Shown here in pieces: positions 37,728 through 46,949 of a stretch of 64,000 bases of DNA. The notes under the pieces were generated by a model that was not told the DNA's origin, searched no databases, and saw only the letters and a list, made by a program, of their open reading frames with translations. The position numbers and the translations under genes are program-made. Position 1 is the stretch's first letter; each line of letters starts with the position of its first letter. This DNA comes from Pseudonocardia asaccharolytica DSM 44247 = NBRC 16224 (lineage in GTDB: Bacteria; Actinomycetota; Actinomycetes; Mycobacteriales; Pseudonocardiaceae): the NCBI RefSeq assembly GCF_000423625.1, contig NZ_AUII01000015.1, positions 1-64,000 on the forward strand. The letters are read 5' to 3'.

Positions 37728-39035
37728 TCAGCGCTGGGCGATGGGCACGTAGTCGCGCTTCGCGGGCCCGATGTAGACCTGCCGCGGGCGACCGATCTTG
37801 TTGTGCGGGTCGTTCATCATCTCCCGCCAGTGCGCGATCCAGCCCGGGAGCCTGCCCAGCGCGAACAGCACCGTGAACATCCTCGTCGGGAATCCCATGG
37901 CCCGATAGATCACGCCGGTGTAGAAATCGACGTTCGGGTAGAGCCTGCGCTCGACGAAGTACGAGTCGGCGAGCGCCTTCTCCTCGAGCGCCTTGGCGAT
38001 ATCGAGCAGCGGGTCGGAGACGCCGAGCTTGATGAGCACCTCGTCGGCGATCTGCTTGACGATCCGCGCCCGCGGGTCGTAGTTCTTGTAGACCCGATGG
38101 CCGAAGCCCATCAGACGGGCGCCCTGCTCCCGTCCCTTCACCCGCTCGACGAACGCCTCGACGTTGCCGTTCTCGGCGGTGCGGATGTGCTCCAGCATCT
38201 CCAGCACCGCCTGGTTGGCGCCGCCGTGCAGCGGGCCGAACAGTGCGTTTATTCCGGCCGAGATGCTCGCGAACAGGTTCGCCTGCGACGACCCGACAAG
38301 CCGGACCGTCGACGTCGAACAGTTCTGCTCGTGGTCGGCGTGCAGGATCAGCAGGATGTCGAGGGCGCGGGCGAACGCCGGGTCGACATCGTAGGGCTCG
38401 GCCGGCAGCCCGAAGGTCATCCGCAGGAAGTTCTCCACGAGACCCTGCGAGTTGTCCGGGTAGAGGAACGGCTGGCCGACCGACTTCTTGTAGGCGTAGG
38501 CGGCGATGGTGAAAACCTTGGCCATCAGCCGGACCGTGGAGAGCTCGACCGCGTCCTCGTCGAACGGGTCGAGACTGTCCTGGTAGAAGGTCGACAGCGC
38601 GCTGACCGCCGACGACAGCACCGGCATCGGGTGCGCGTCGCGCGGGAAGCCGTCGAAGAACCTCTTGAGGTCCTCGTGCAGCAGCGTGTGCCGGCTGATC
38701 TTGGTGGTGAACGCGTCGAACTCCGCACGCGTGGGCAGCTTGCCGTAGATGAGCAGGTAGCTGACCTCGAGGAAGGTCGACTTCTCGGCGAGCTGATCGA
38801 TCGGGATGCCCCGGTACTCCAGGATTCCGGCGTCACCATCGATGTAGGTGATCTTCGACATGCACGAGGCGGTGCTGTTGAAACCGGGGTCGTAGGTGAC
38901 CAGTCCGGTTTTCGCCAGCAGCTTGCTGACGTCGACGGCCGAAGCTCCCTCGGTCGCGGAACTGATCGGCATCTCGTGCTCGCCGCCGGGGTAACGAAGG
39001 ACGGCGATGTCGGAGGCGGCGGACTGGTCGGCCAT
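37728..39035 (-). CDS. gltA: Citrate synthase
   Basis: A 435-residue type I/II hexameric-type citrate synthase that condenses oxaloacetate and acetyl-CoA. Diagnostic blocks are GILEYRGIPIDQLAEKSTFLEV, ADHEQNCSTSTVRLVGSSQAN (catalytic His region), FGPLHGGANQAVLEML, LMGFGHRVYKNYDPRARIVK and NVDFYTGVIYRAMGFPT (catalytic Asp/Arg region). Length equals that of mycobacterial GltA2. ATG 39035 (MADQSAASD) follows GGAGG-like GGGAACCTCC; the upstream frame is not conserved-looking. A second citrate synthase gene lies at 41509. Confidence 0.96.
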   Translation of the reverse strand: MADQSAASDIAVLRYPGGEHEMPISSATEGASAVDVSKLLAKTGLVTYDPGFNSTASCMSKITYIDGDAGILEYRGIPIDQLAEKSTFLEVSYLLIYGKLPTRAEFDAFTTKISRHTLLHEDLKRFFDGFPRDAHPMPVLSSAVSALSTFYQDSLDPFDEDAVELSTVRLMAKVFTIAAYAYKKSVGQPFLYPDNSQGLVENFLRMTFGLPAEPYDVDPAFARALDILLILHADHEQNCSTSTVRLVGSSQANLFASISAGINALFGPLHGGANQAVLEMLEHIRTAENGNVEAFVERVKGREQGARLMGFGHRVYKNYDPRARIVKQIADEVLIKLGVSDPLLDIAKALEEKALADSYFVERRLYPNVDFYTGVIYRAMGFPTRMFTVLFALGRLPGWIAHWREMMNDPHNKIGRPRQVYIGPAKRDYVPIAQR

Positions 39036-39161
39036 GTGGAGGTTCCCTCTCACACTCGAATGTTGCCTGTTTGTGGCCACGCTAGTGCGCTCGGACTGGT
39101 CTGCGCCGCTTGACGAATCGGACGTACGTCACGTTTGGTGCCGCCCCGCGTTATCGGCCGG

Positions 39162-40565
39162 TCAGGAGGCTTCGACCGGGCCGCGGTAGCGCCAGAACGC
39201 CGGGAACCGGGCGACGACGGCGATCGCCGCGACGACCACCGCCGCGCCGCCGACAGTCGCCGCCGCCCCGGGCCCGAAGCCCGCAGCGGCCGGGCCGTGC
39301 CACATGTCGGCGATCCGCGGCCCGCCCGCGACGACAACGACGAACACCCCCTGCATCCGGCCGCGCATCTCGTCGGTCGCCACCCTCTGCAGCATCGACG
39401 ACCGATAGACCGAGCTGACCATGTCACCCGCCCCGCCGATCGCGAGGAAGAGCACGGCCAGCCACAGCGAGCCCGTCAGCCCGAACATCGCGACCCCCGC
39501 GCCCCACAGGCAGATCGCCAACGTCACGGCGACACCCTGCCGGTGCACCCGCTGCAGCCAGCCGGAGAACAACCCGGCCACGACCATGCCGAGCGGGATC
39601 GCAGCGAACAGGGCGCCGAGCGCGATACCCCCGCCCGGCGGGTCGCCGAACACCTTCTCCGACATCTCGGGGAAGACCACGCGCGGCATGCCGAAGCCCA
39701 TCGCCACCACGTCGATGAGGAAGGAGACCAGCAGCACCTTGTGCATGCCGACGTAGCGGAACCCGTCCAGCACCCCGCGGAAACCGACGTGTCGCTGCGC
39801 GGTGACGCCGGTTCGCTGGGGCGGCACCGGAGGCAGCCGCCACGTCGCCCACAACGTCGCGAGCAGGGCGATCGCGTCGAGCAGGTAGAGCGTGGGCAGT
39901 CCGACGACGGGGATCAGCACACCCGCCAGCAGCGGGCCGACGATCGCGCCGGTCTGGAACACCGTCATGTTCAGCGCGTTGGCTGCGGGCAGCTGCTCGG
40001 CCGGGATGAGCCGCGGGATGACGGCATTGCGGGTCGGCTGGTTCATCGCGAGCATCGCCGACTGCACGGAGAACAGCGTGAGGATGATCCAGATGTTGCC
40101 GACCCCGCCGGCCGCGACCACCCACAGCGCGAGCGAGGTCATGGCGATGCCCGAGCCGGTGAGCAGCAGCAGGACCCGCCGGTCCATGACGTCGGCGATC
40201 GCGCCGCCCCACAGGCCGAAGACGATCAGCGGGACCAGGCCGAACAGCCCGGTGAGACCGACGTAGGCCGACGAACCGGTGAGCTCGTAGATCTGTGTCG
40301 GGACCGCGACGACCGACAGCTGCGCCCCGATCACCGTGACGATTCCGGCGAGCCACAGTCTGCGGTAGGCGGGGACGCGCAGCGGGCGGGTGTCGGCGAA
40401 CGCGCCACGGATCACGGCGGAGAGCTTGCGGGTCCGGGCCTCGGGCCCGGTCCCGAGCTCGCGCGTGGGGGCCTCGGGCCCGGTCCCCAGCTCGCGGGTG
40501 GGCCCCTCGGAACCGGGGACAGTCACCCGTTCAGGAGTACCATGTTGCGGCGACGGTCGTGGCAT
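39162..40565 (-). CDS. MFS_3-type major facilitator transporter
   Basis: A 467-residue membrane protein with about twelve helices. Motifs of the MFS_3/EntS-like group are VPAYRRLWLAGIVTVIGAQLSVVAVPTQIYELTGSS, LWGGAIADVMDRRVLLLL (loop 2-3), and MNQPTRNAVIPRLIPAEQLPAANALN. The first 50 residues are a Gly/Pro/Glu-rich tail containing a duplicated PTRELGTGPEA unit encoded by a 33-base tandem repeat; this tail is unusual for the family. ATG 40565 is used; GTG 40571 is two codons upstream. It is 18 bases downstream of pdxH on the same strand. Confidence 0.88.
   Translation of the reverse strand: MPRPSPQHGTPERVTVPGSEGPTRELGTGPEAPTRELGTGPEARTRKLSAVIRGAFADTRPLRVPAYRRLWLAGIVTVIGAQLSVVAVPTQIYELTGSSAYVGLTGLFGLVPLIVFGLWGGAIADVMDRRVLLLLTGSGIAMTSLALWVVAAGGVGNIWIILTLFSVQSAMLAMNQPTRNAVIPRLIPAEQLPAANALNMTVFQTGAIVGPLLAGVLIPVVGLPTLYLLDAIALLATLWATWRLPPVPPQRTGVTAQRHVGFRGVLDGFRYVGMHKVLLVSFLIDVVAMGFGMPRVVFPEMSEKVFGDPPGGGIALGALFAAIPLGMVVAGLFSGWLQRVHRQGVAVTLAICLWGAGVAMFGLTGSLWLAVLFLAIGGAGDMVSSVYRSSMLQRVATDEMRGRMQGVFVVVVAGGPRIADMWHGPAAAGFGPGAAATVGGAAVVVAAIAVVARFPAFWRYRGPVEAS
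40438..40503 (-). repeat. 33-bp direct tandem repeat (two copies) in the MFS gene
   Basis: Two near-identical 33-base units (40438-40470 and 40471-40503) differ at a few positions. They encode the repeated peptide PTRELGTGPEA in the cytosolic N-terminal tail. Being in frame, copy-number change would not disrupt the transporter. Confidence 0.8.
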
Positions 40566-40583
40566 CCGCACGGCGCCGCCCCG

Positions 40584-41249
40584 TCACGGTGCCAGCCGGC
40601 GCACCTGCCACGTCCGGTCGATCCCGTTGATCTCGAAACGCAGCCGATCGTGCAATCGGTTCGCCCGGCCCTGCCAGAACTCCACCTGGTTCGGGACGAT
40701 GCGCCAGCCGCCCCAGTGCGGGGGCCGCGGCACTCGTTCGAGTTCGGCGAAGCGCCGGGTCATGTGGCCGAGCGCGTCGTCGAGGACCCGGCGGTCGGTG
40801 ACCACGGTCGACTGCGCCGACGCCCACGCGCCCAGCTGCGCCCCGCGCGGTCGCGTCGCCCAGTAGGTGTCGGCTTCGGCGTCGCTCACCCGTTCGGCGG
40901 TGCCGCGCACGTGGACCTGCCGATGCATCGCGAACCAGGGGAACGTCGCGGACGCGGCCCGGCCGATCCGGAGGTCGCGGCTCTTCGCCGAGGTAAAGTT
41001 GGTGAAGAACAGGACGCCGCGGGGGTCGAGCCCCTTGCACAGGACGGCCCGCGACGAGGGTTGTCCGCGCTCGTCGGCGGTCGCCAGGATCATGGCGTTC
41101 GCCTCGGGGATTCCGGACGTGGTCGCCTCGGCCAGCCAGCGGGCCAGCTGCTCGTGCCAGGTCGGGGCGAGATCAGGGAGGTCGAGGCCATCGGTGTCGT
41201 ATTCGATCCGCATACCTGCCACTGTCGCGCCGGGCGCCGCGTACGCCAT
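40584..41249 (-). CDS. pdxH: Pyridoxamine/pyridoxine 5'-phosphate oxidase
   Basis: A 221-residue FMN enzyme of vitamin B6 salvage, oxidising PNP or PMP to pyridoxal phosphate. Family blocks are EANAMILATADERGQPSSRAVLCKGLDPRGVLFFTNFTSAKSRDL, PRGAQLGAWASAQSTV and the C-terminal VEFWQGRANRLHDRLRFE with the RLHDR substrate motif. ATG 41249 is preceded by GGAGGTGCG. It is divergent from the citA gene (259-base gap). Confidence 0.95.
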   Translation of the reverse strand: MAYAAPGATVAGMRIEYDTDGLDLPDLAPTWHEQLARWLAEATTSGIPEANAMILATADERGQPSSRAVLCKGLDPRGVLFFTNFTSAKSRDLRIGRAASATFPWFAMHRQVHVRGTAERVSDAEADTYWATRPRGAQLGAWASAQSTVVTDRRVLDDALGHMTRRFAELERVPRPPHWGGWRIVPNQVEFWQGRANRLHDRLRFEINGIDRTWQVRRLAP

Positions 41250-41508
41250 CGCACCTCCTCCGCTCCGGACCCCTGACCGTAAGTCGCGAGCAGCCGATTT
41301 GGCGGTGCCGGTGACCGATGCCACCCGGACTCACCGTTGCCTCCGCTGCTCGCCGGGGGCAGGGTGGCGCCAGCCCACGGTAACCGTCCACAGCGGTCGT
41401 GGGCCGCTCGCAATCCGGGCAAAGGGCCCGCCGCACGAGCGGGCATCGATCGACGCTGTCCGGTGTCGGGCCGATGCGAGTGTCGGGGACCAAGATCAAG
41501 GAGGACGG

Positions 41509-42687
41509 GTGTCCACTGCACCGACTGCGCCCGCCACGCCGAACACGCGGGGTGCCGCAGGCCAGACGGACGGATCGGCGGTACCCCCGCCTCCGCCCGG
41601 GTTCAAGTCCGGTCTGGAGGGCCACGTCGCCTTCCGCACCGAGATCGCCGAGCCGGACAAGGACGGTGGCGCCCTGCGCTACCGCGGCGTCGATATCGAG
41701 GACCTGGTCGGGAAGGTCACATTCGGCAACGTCTGGGCCCTGCTCGTCGACGGCCGGTTCGGGCCGGGGCTGCCACCCGCCGAGCCCTTCCCGATCCCGG
41801 TGCGCACCGGTGATGTGCGCGTCGACGTGCAGGCCGCGCTGGCTATGCTCGCGCCCTACTGGGGCTACCGCCCATTGCTCGACATCACCGACGATGAGGC
41901 CCGCCAGCAGCTGGCGCGGGCCTCGGTGATGGCGCTGTCCTACGTCGCGCAGTCCGCGAGGGGTATCGGCATCCCGGCCGTCCCCGAGTCGCGGATCGAC
42001 GAATGCACGACGATCACCCAGCGGTTCATGGTCCGCTGGCGCGGCGAGCCCGATCCGGCCCACGTCAAGGCCGTCGACGCCTACTGGGTCTCGGCCGCCG
42101 AGCACGGCATGAACGCCTCCACCTTCACCGCCAGAGTGATCGCCTCCACGGGAGCCGATGTCGCGGCATCGTTGTCCGGTGCGATCGGGGCGATGTCCGG
42201 TCCGCTGCACGGCGGCGCGCCGGCCCGGGTCCTGCCGATGATTGCCGAGGTCGAGCGGACGGGCGATGCCGAGGCGCTGGTCAAGGGCATCCTGGACCGC
42301 AAGGAGCGGCTCATGGGCTTCGGGCACCGGGTCTACCGGGCCGAGGACCCGCGGGCCCGGGTGCTGCGTCGCACCTGTCGGGAGCTGGGCGCGCCGCGCT
42401 ACGAGGTGGCGGCCGAGCTGGAGCGGGCCGCGCTGAGCGTCCTGCGTGAGCGCAGGCCGGACCACCCGATCGAGACGAACGTCGAGTTCTGGGCGGCGGT
42501 GATCCTCGATTTCGCCGAGGTACCGCCGCATATGATGCCCGCGATGTTCACCAGTGCCCGGACCGCCGGCTGGTCGGCGCACATCATGGAGCAGAAACGC
42601 GAGAACAAGCTGGTCCGGCCGTCGGCCCAGTACGTCGGCCCGGGGCCGCGCAAGCCCGAGGACGTCGAGGGCTGGCCGAAGATCTAA
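41509..42687 (+). CDS. citA: Citrate synthase 2 (CitA-like)
   Basis: A 392-residue shorter citrate synthase: a Pro-rich start then GLEGHVAFRTEIAEPDKDGGALRYRGVDIEDLVG, catalytic region AAEHGMNASTFTARVIASTGAD, MSGPLHGGAPARVLPMI, LMGFGHRVYRAEDPRARVL and NVEFWAAVILDFAEVPPHMMPAMF. It is the CitA type that mycobacteria carry in addition to GltA2; its substrate could also be a methylcitrate-type reaction. GTG 41509 follows AAGGAGGAC. Its stop is directly followed by a 50-bp perfect palindrome. Confidence 0.92.
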   Translation: MSTAPTAPATPNTRGAAGQTDGSAVPPPPPGFKSGLEGHVAFRTEIAEPDKDGGALRYRGVDIEDLVGKVTFGNVWALLVDGRFGPGLPPAEPFPIPVRTGDVRVDVQAALAMLAPYWGYRPLLDITDDEARQQLARASVMALSYVAQSARGIGIPAVPESRIDECTTITQRFMVRWRGEPDPAHVKAVDAYWVSAAEHGMNASTFTARVIASTGADVAASLSGAIGAMSGPLHGGAPARVLPMIAEVERTGDAEALVKGILDRKERLMGFGHRVYRAEDPRARVLRRTCRELGAPRYEVAAELERAALSVLRERRPDHPIETNVEFWAAVILDFAEVPPHMMPAMFTSARTAGWSAHIMEQKRENKLVRPSAQYVGPGPRKPEDVEGWPKI

Positions 42688-42737
42688 CCCCTGGGAGTGC
42701 GTAACAGTGTTCGAACACTGTTACGCACTCCCAGGGG
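42688..42737. terminator. 50-bp perfect palindrome immediately after citA
   Basis: Bases 42688-42712 are exactly complementary to 42713-42737 (25-base arms meeting at TTCGAA, no unpaired loop), starting on the base after the citA TAA codon. In RNA it forms a very stable hairpin, the likely citA terminator, though no T-tract follows. Its size and perfection are well beyond what termination needs. Confidence 0.85.
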
Positions 42738-42827
42738 GTTGAGCTGCGATGTCCGACCGGGCCCGTGTGAGCCCGGTGTGAGCAAGGCCGTCCGTGAGTT
42801 TCACCGCGTTCGCCGCCCCGCGCCTGA

Positions 42828-43997
<1,170 letters not shown>

Positions 43998-44220
43998 ACC
44001 GCCGCGGCGGCCGTTCGTCACACCAGCATCGGTGGTCCCAGCTTTACCAAAACCACCATGCCGTGCAACGCTGTGGGGGCGACACGTGCGTGGGGGCGCA
44101 CAGCCTGGTGTGAAGCCGCGCCGGGCAGCCGAGGCATCTCGGTCCGGCGCGCCTCCGCCGCAGGTTTCGATTTGGCAACTATCTTCACCCGGACGGGAGA
44201 GACAGAGCGGGGGGCCGCCG

Positions 44221-45360
44221 ATGCGGGCGTTGCGGGTCGTCGGGATCGCCGAGGACGGTGCGGTCGTCCTCGAGGATCCGGCGCGTCGCGAGCGCTTCAC
44301 GGTGCCGGCCGACGAGCGGTTGCGCGCCGCCGCCCGGGGAGACCTGACCCGACTCGGACAGATCGCGATCGAGTGGGAGAGCCAGTTGCGACCTCGAGAG
44401 ATCCAGGCGCGCATCCGGGCAGGGGCGTCCGTGGAGCAGGTCGCCTCGGCAGCCGGGGTGCCCCTGCAGAAGATCGAGCGATTCGCCTATCCGGTGCTGC
44501 TCGAGCGCTCGCGGACGGCCGAGTTGGCTCAGGGCGCGCATCCGCTGCGGGCCGACGGACCCGATGTGCGCACACTCGGCGAGGTCGTCGCCCACACCTT
44601 CGGGCTGCGCGGACAGGACTACCTCGACGCCGAGTGGGACTCGTGGAAGGGCGACGACGGCAGATGGGTCGTCTGCCTCAGCTGGAGCGCCGGTCGTTCG
44701 GACAACCGCGCGCACTGGACGTTCCAGCCGGGGCCGCACGGCGGTACCGTCACCGCTGTCGACGAGCACGCCAGCGATCTCGTCGAGGGTCTGCCGCTGC
44801 GCCCGCTGCGCACGGTTGGCCCGGTGATCGACATCGGCCGCGCCGAGGAGCCGGAACCGCAGCCGGCGCCGGAACCCACCGAGCAGCAGGTCGTGCGCGC
44901 CGCCGCGGCCGGTGCCCCGGTGCGGGAGCGACCGACGGAGGCCGGGCCGCCCGCGGAACCGCGTCGGCCCGCCACCGCGGCCCGGCCTCCCGAGCCGGTC
45001 CGGCCCGGGCCCGCCAGCCCGCCGCCGGCAGACCCGGAGCCTGCCGAACCGGCCACGGCGGAGAAGCAGCGGCACGCGCCCGCCCGGCCGGCGCCGCAAC
45101 CCGGCCCGGCCGGCCCCGACGCGGAGGCAGCACCCGATACAGAGGCAGCGCCCGATACGGAGACAGCGCCCGATACGGAGACAGCGCCCGATACGGAGAC
45201 AGCGCCCGATACGGAGACAGCGCCCGATACGGAGACAGCGCCCGATACAGAGGCAGCGTCCGAGCCGCAGCCGGAGAAGCCCGTGCGGCGCACCAAGAAG
45301 GGCAAGCCGGTCATGCCGTCGTGGGACGAGGTCTTGCTGGGCGTTCGCGGCCAGCGGTAG
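44221..45360 (+). CDS. sepH: Septation protein SepH
   Basis: A 379-residue actinobacterial division protein that binds FtsZ and promotes Z-ring assembly. The N-terminal DUF3071 region (about 1-170: MRALRVVGIAEDGAVVLEDP, helix-turn-helix-like RPREIQARIRAGASVEQVA, DSWKGDDGRWVVCLSW) is followed by a long Pro/Ala/Glu-rich disordered linker. The linker contains seven six-residue repeats APDTE(T/A) encoded by an 18-bp minisatellite. The conserved C-terminal tail is KGKPVMPSWDEVLLGVR. The strong upstream cue is the ATG at 44221 after GGGGGG; the family start is MRxLRVVGI. Confidence 0.93.
   Translation: MRALRVVGIAEDGAVVLEDPARRERFTVPADERLRAAARGDLTRLGQIAIEWESQLRPREIQARIRAGASVEQVASAAGVPLQKIERFAYPVLLERSRTAELAQGAHPLRADGPDVRTLGEVVAHTFGLRGQDYLDAEWDSWKGDDGRWVVCLSWSAGRSDNRAHWTFQPGPHGGTVTAVDEHASDLVEGLPLRPLRTVGPVIDIGRAEEPEPQPAPEPTEQQVVRAAAAGAPVRERPTEAGPPAEPRRPATAARPPEPVRPGPASPPPADPEPAEPATAEKQRHAPARPAPQPGPAGPDAEAAPDTEAAPDTETAPDTETAPDTETAPDTETAPDTETAPDTEAASEPQPEKPVRRTKKGKPVMPSWDEVLLGVRGQR
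45130..45255 (+). repeat. 18-bp minisatellite, seven copies, within sepH
   Basis: Seven in-frame copies of the unit GCGCCCGATACGGAGACA run from 45130 to 45255. The five central copies are identical; the first and last differ by a few bases (ACAGAGGCA ending). The unit is less GC-rich than its surroundings. Identity of the central copies indicates recent expansion by slippage or unequal recombination. Confidence 0.95.
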
Positions 45361-45375
45361 GTGCGCTGCGCGGTC

Positions 45376-45415
45376 GTGAGCGTTGCGTATCGCTCCACCG
45401 TTACGCGGCGCTCAC
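45376..45415. terminator. Hairpin between convergent sepH and DUF2537 genes
   Basis: An imperfect stem of about 15 pairs (GTGAGCGTTGCGTA against TTACGCGGCGCTCAC, two mismatches) with a loop of roughly 10 bases begins 16 bases after the sepH stop and touches the last codon of the convergent gene. It probably terminates both transcripts. Confidence 0.6.
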
Positions 45416-45966
45416 GGGGGCGTCAACCCAAGGCATACCCACGCGCTGACCAGGCCCGCGGCGGCGCCGAACGCGGGCCACCGCCAGAACGGGGTGCGGC
45501 GCAGCAACCACAGCGAGGGCGCCAGGCCGATCGCGACCAGCAGGTTCGCCGGCGCCCACAGCACCCCGAACGCATCGGCGAACGCGCGGCTGAGCACGAT
45601 ATCGGCCAGCGCGGTGAACGCCGCGAAGAAGGCGGACACGGCAAGTCCCGTGGCCCAGGGCGTGGGCGCGGCGCGTTCCGGGTCCGTGCGGGGCGGCGGA
45701 CCGGTCGCGCGTCCCCACACCGGTTCCACCTGGCCCGTCACCGGGTCGTGGAACTGCACCGGACGCCCGATCAGGTCGGCGAGCCGGGCGGCGAGCTGCC
45801 GGCCACGGCGGTACACGAGCGAGCGTTCCGACGGCCCGCCGTTCAGCTCGACGGCCTCGGCCACCTCCGCCCACTCACGCAGGGCGGCCACGAGGTCGTC
45901 GGGCAGCGCGGGATCGTCCGGGCGTTGCTCCCCGAACACCACCTGACCCCCCGCGCCAAGGTGCAC
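45412..45966 (-). CDS. DUF2537 membrane protein
   Basis: A 184-residue protein: a soluble N-terminal half (about 1-105) with YRRGRQLAARLADLIGRPVQFHDPVTGQV, then three hydrophobic helices (GLAVSAFFAAFTALADIVLS, LWAPANLLVAIGLAPSLWLL, WPAFGAAAGLVSAWVCLGL). The family is restricted to Actinobacteria and its function is unknown. GTG 45966 lies 5 bases after the methyltransferase stop, so the two are co-transcribed. Its neighbourhood (sepH, trmH-like) matches mycobacterial order. Confidence 0.83.
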   Translation of the reverse strand: MHLGAGGQVVFGEQRPDDPALPDDLVAALREWAEVAEAVELNGGPSERSLVYRRGRQLAARLADLIGRPVQFHDPVTGQVEPVWGRATGPPPRTDPERAAPTPWATGLAVSAFFAAFTALADIVLSRAFADAFGVLWAPANLLVAIGLAPSLWLLRRTPFWRWPAFGAAAGLVSAWVCLGLTPP

Positions 45967-45970
45967 GGTT

Positions 45971-46783
45971 TCAGGGTACGGCCGGGGCCACCGCGTGGAA
46001 GGCGACGGCGGCGGCCGTTGCCACATTGAGAGAGTCGACACCACCGGCCATCGGGATCCGCACCCGGACATCGGCGGCGGCCAGCGCGGCGGCGCTCAAC
46101 CCGGGTCCCTCGGCGCCGAGCAACAGCGCGACCCGCCGCCCGGCCAGGCCCGCCGCCGCGATCGGCCGGGCCTCCGGCATGGGGGTCAGCGCGACCACCC
46201 GCAGCCCGCAGGCGCGGAGCAGATCGAGGCAGCCCGGCCAGTCCCCGGGCAGCGGCGCGAACGGCACCCGCAGCACATGGCCCATCGAGACCCGCACGCT
46301 GCGCCGGTACAGCGGGTCGGAGCAGCGCGGACCGAGCAGCACCCCGTCGACCCCCAGGGCGGCGGCGTTGCGGAACAGCGCACCGAGGTTCTCGTGGTCG
46401 CCGACACCTTCGAGCACGGCGAGCACCTGGGCGCAGCGGGCGAGTGTGGCGGCGTCCGGAACCGGTGCCCGATCGGCCACCGCCAGCACCCCGCGGTTGA
46501 GGTGGAAACCGACCGCGGCCGCCATCGTGTCGGCGTCGGTCTGGTAGGCGGGCACGTCGATCGTGGCGAGATCGTCGGCCAGCTCGGCCAGCCGCCGCGA
46601 TACCCCGAGCAGCGAGCGCACCGGATACCGCGAGTCGAGCAGCCTGCGCACCACGACGACTCCCTCGGCGATGACCAGGCCGCGGCCACCTGGCCGGTCG
46701 GGGCGCCGGTCGGCGTTGGTGAGATCCCGGAAGTCGTCGATGCGTGGATCGTCCGGATCAGGGATGTGGGTGATCGTTGCCAC
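45971..46783 (-). CDS. SpoU/TrmH-family RNA 2'-O-methyltransferase
   Basis: A 270-residue enzyme with an N-terminal substrate-binding domain (FRDLTNADRRPDRPGGRGLVIAEG) and a C-terminal SPOUT knot: VLEGVGDHENLGALFRNAAALGVDGVLLGP, VALLLGAEGPGLSAAAL and VRIPMAGGVDSLNVATAAAVAFH, the three SpoU motifs. It methylates a ribose in tRNA or rRNA using SAM. GTG 46783 (MATITHIPDP) gives the family start. First gene of the pair with DUF2537. Confidence 0.92.
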   Translation of the reverse strand: MATITHIPDPDDPRIDDFRDLTNADRRPDRPGGRGLVIAEGVVVVRRLLDSRYPVRSLLGVSRRLAELADDLATIDVPAYQTDADTMAAAVGFHLNRGVLAVADRAPVPDAATLARCAQVLAVLEGVGDHENLGALFRNAAALGVDGVLLGPRCSDPLYRRSVRVSMGHVLRVPFAPLPGDWPGCLDLLRACGLRVVALTPMPEARPIAAAGLAGRRVALLLGAEGPGLSAAALAAADVRVRIPMAGGVDSLNVATAAAVAFHAVAPAVP

Positions 46784-46949
46784 GATCGACCATCGTCGCA
46801 GGTGGTGCCGGGCCGCCCGCCCTCCGTCATCCAGTCGGCCGGTACCGCGCACCACGATCGTGTGACACGGTAGGCAACCGCTCAGGACCCAGCCGTAATG
46901 GGCTCGTGGTCCGTCCCGACCCCGGGGGACAGGGAGGGTCAGGCTTCAC

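Noticed and set aside
39121..39130. GACGTACGTC, a perfect 10-base palindrome upstream of gltA
   Set aside because: Such short G/C-rich palindromes are common by chance in this DNA and nothing else supports an operator here.
42709..42716. GTTCGAAC as a possible tRNA T-loop
   Set aside because: It is the centre of the 50-bp palindrome after citA; no acceptor, D or anticodon stems are found around it. No other tRNA-like sequence was noticed.
45130..45255. Regular short repeats considered as a CRISPR array
   Set aside because: The 18-base units are contiguous without spacers and encode an in-frame peptide repeat in SepH.
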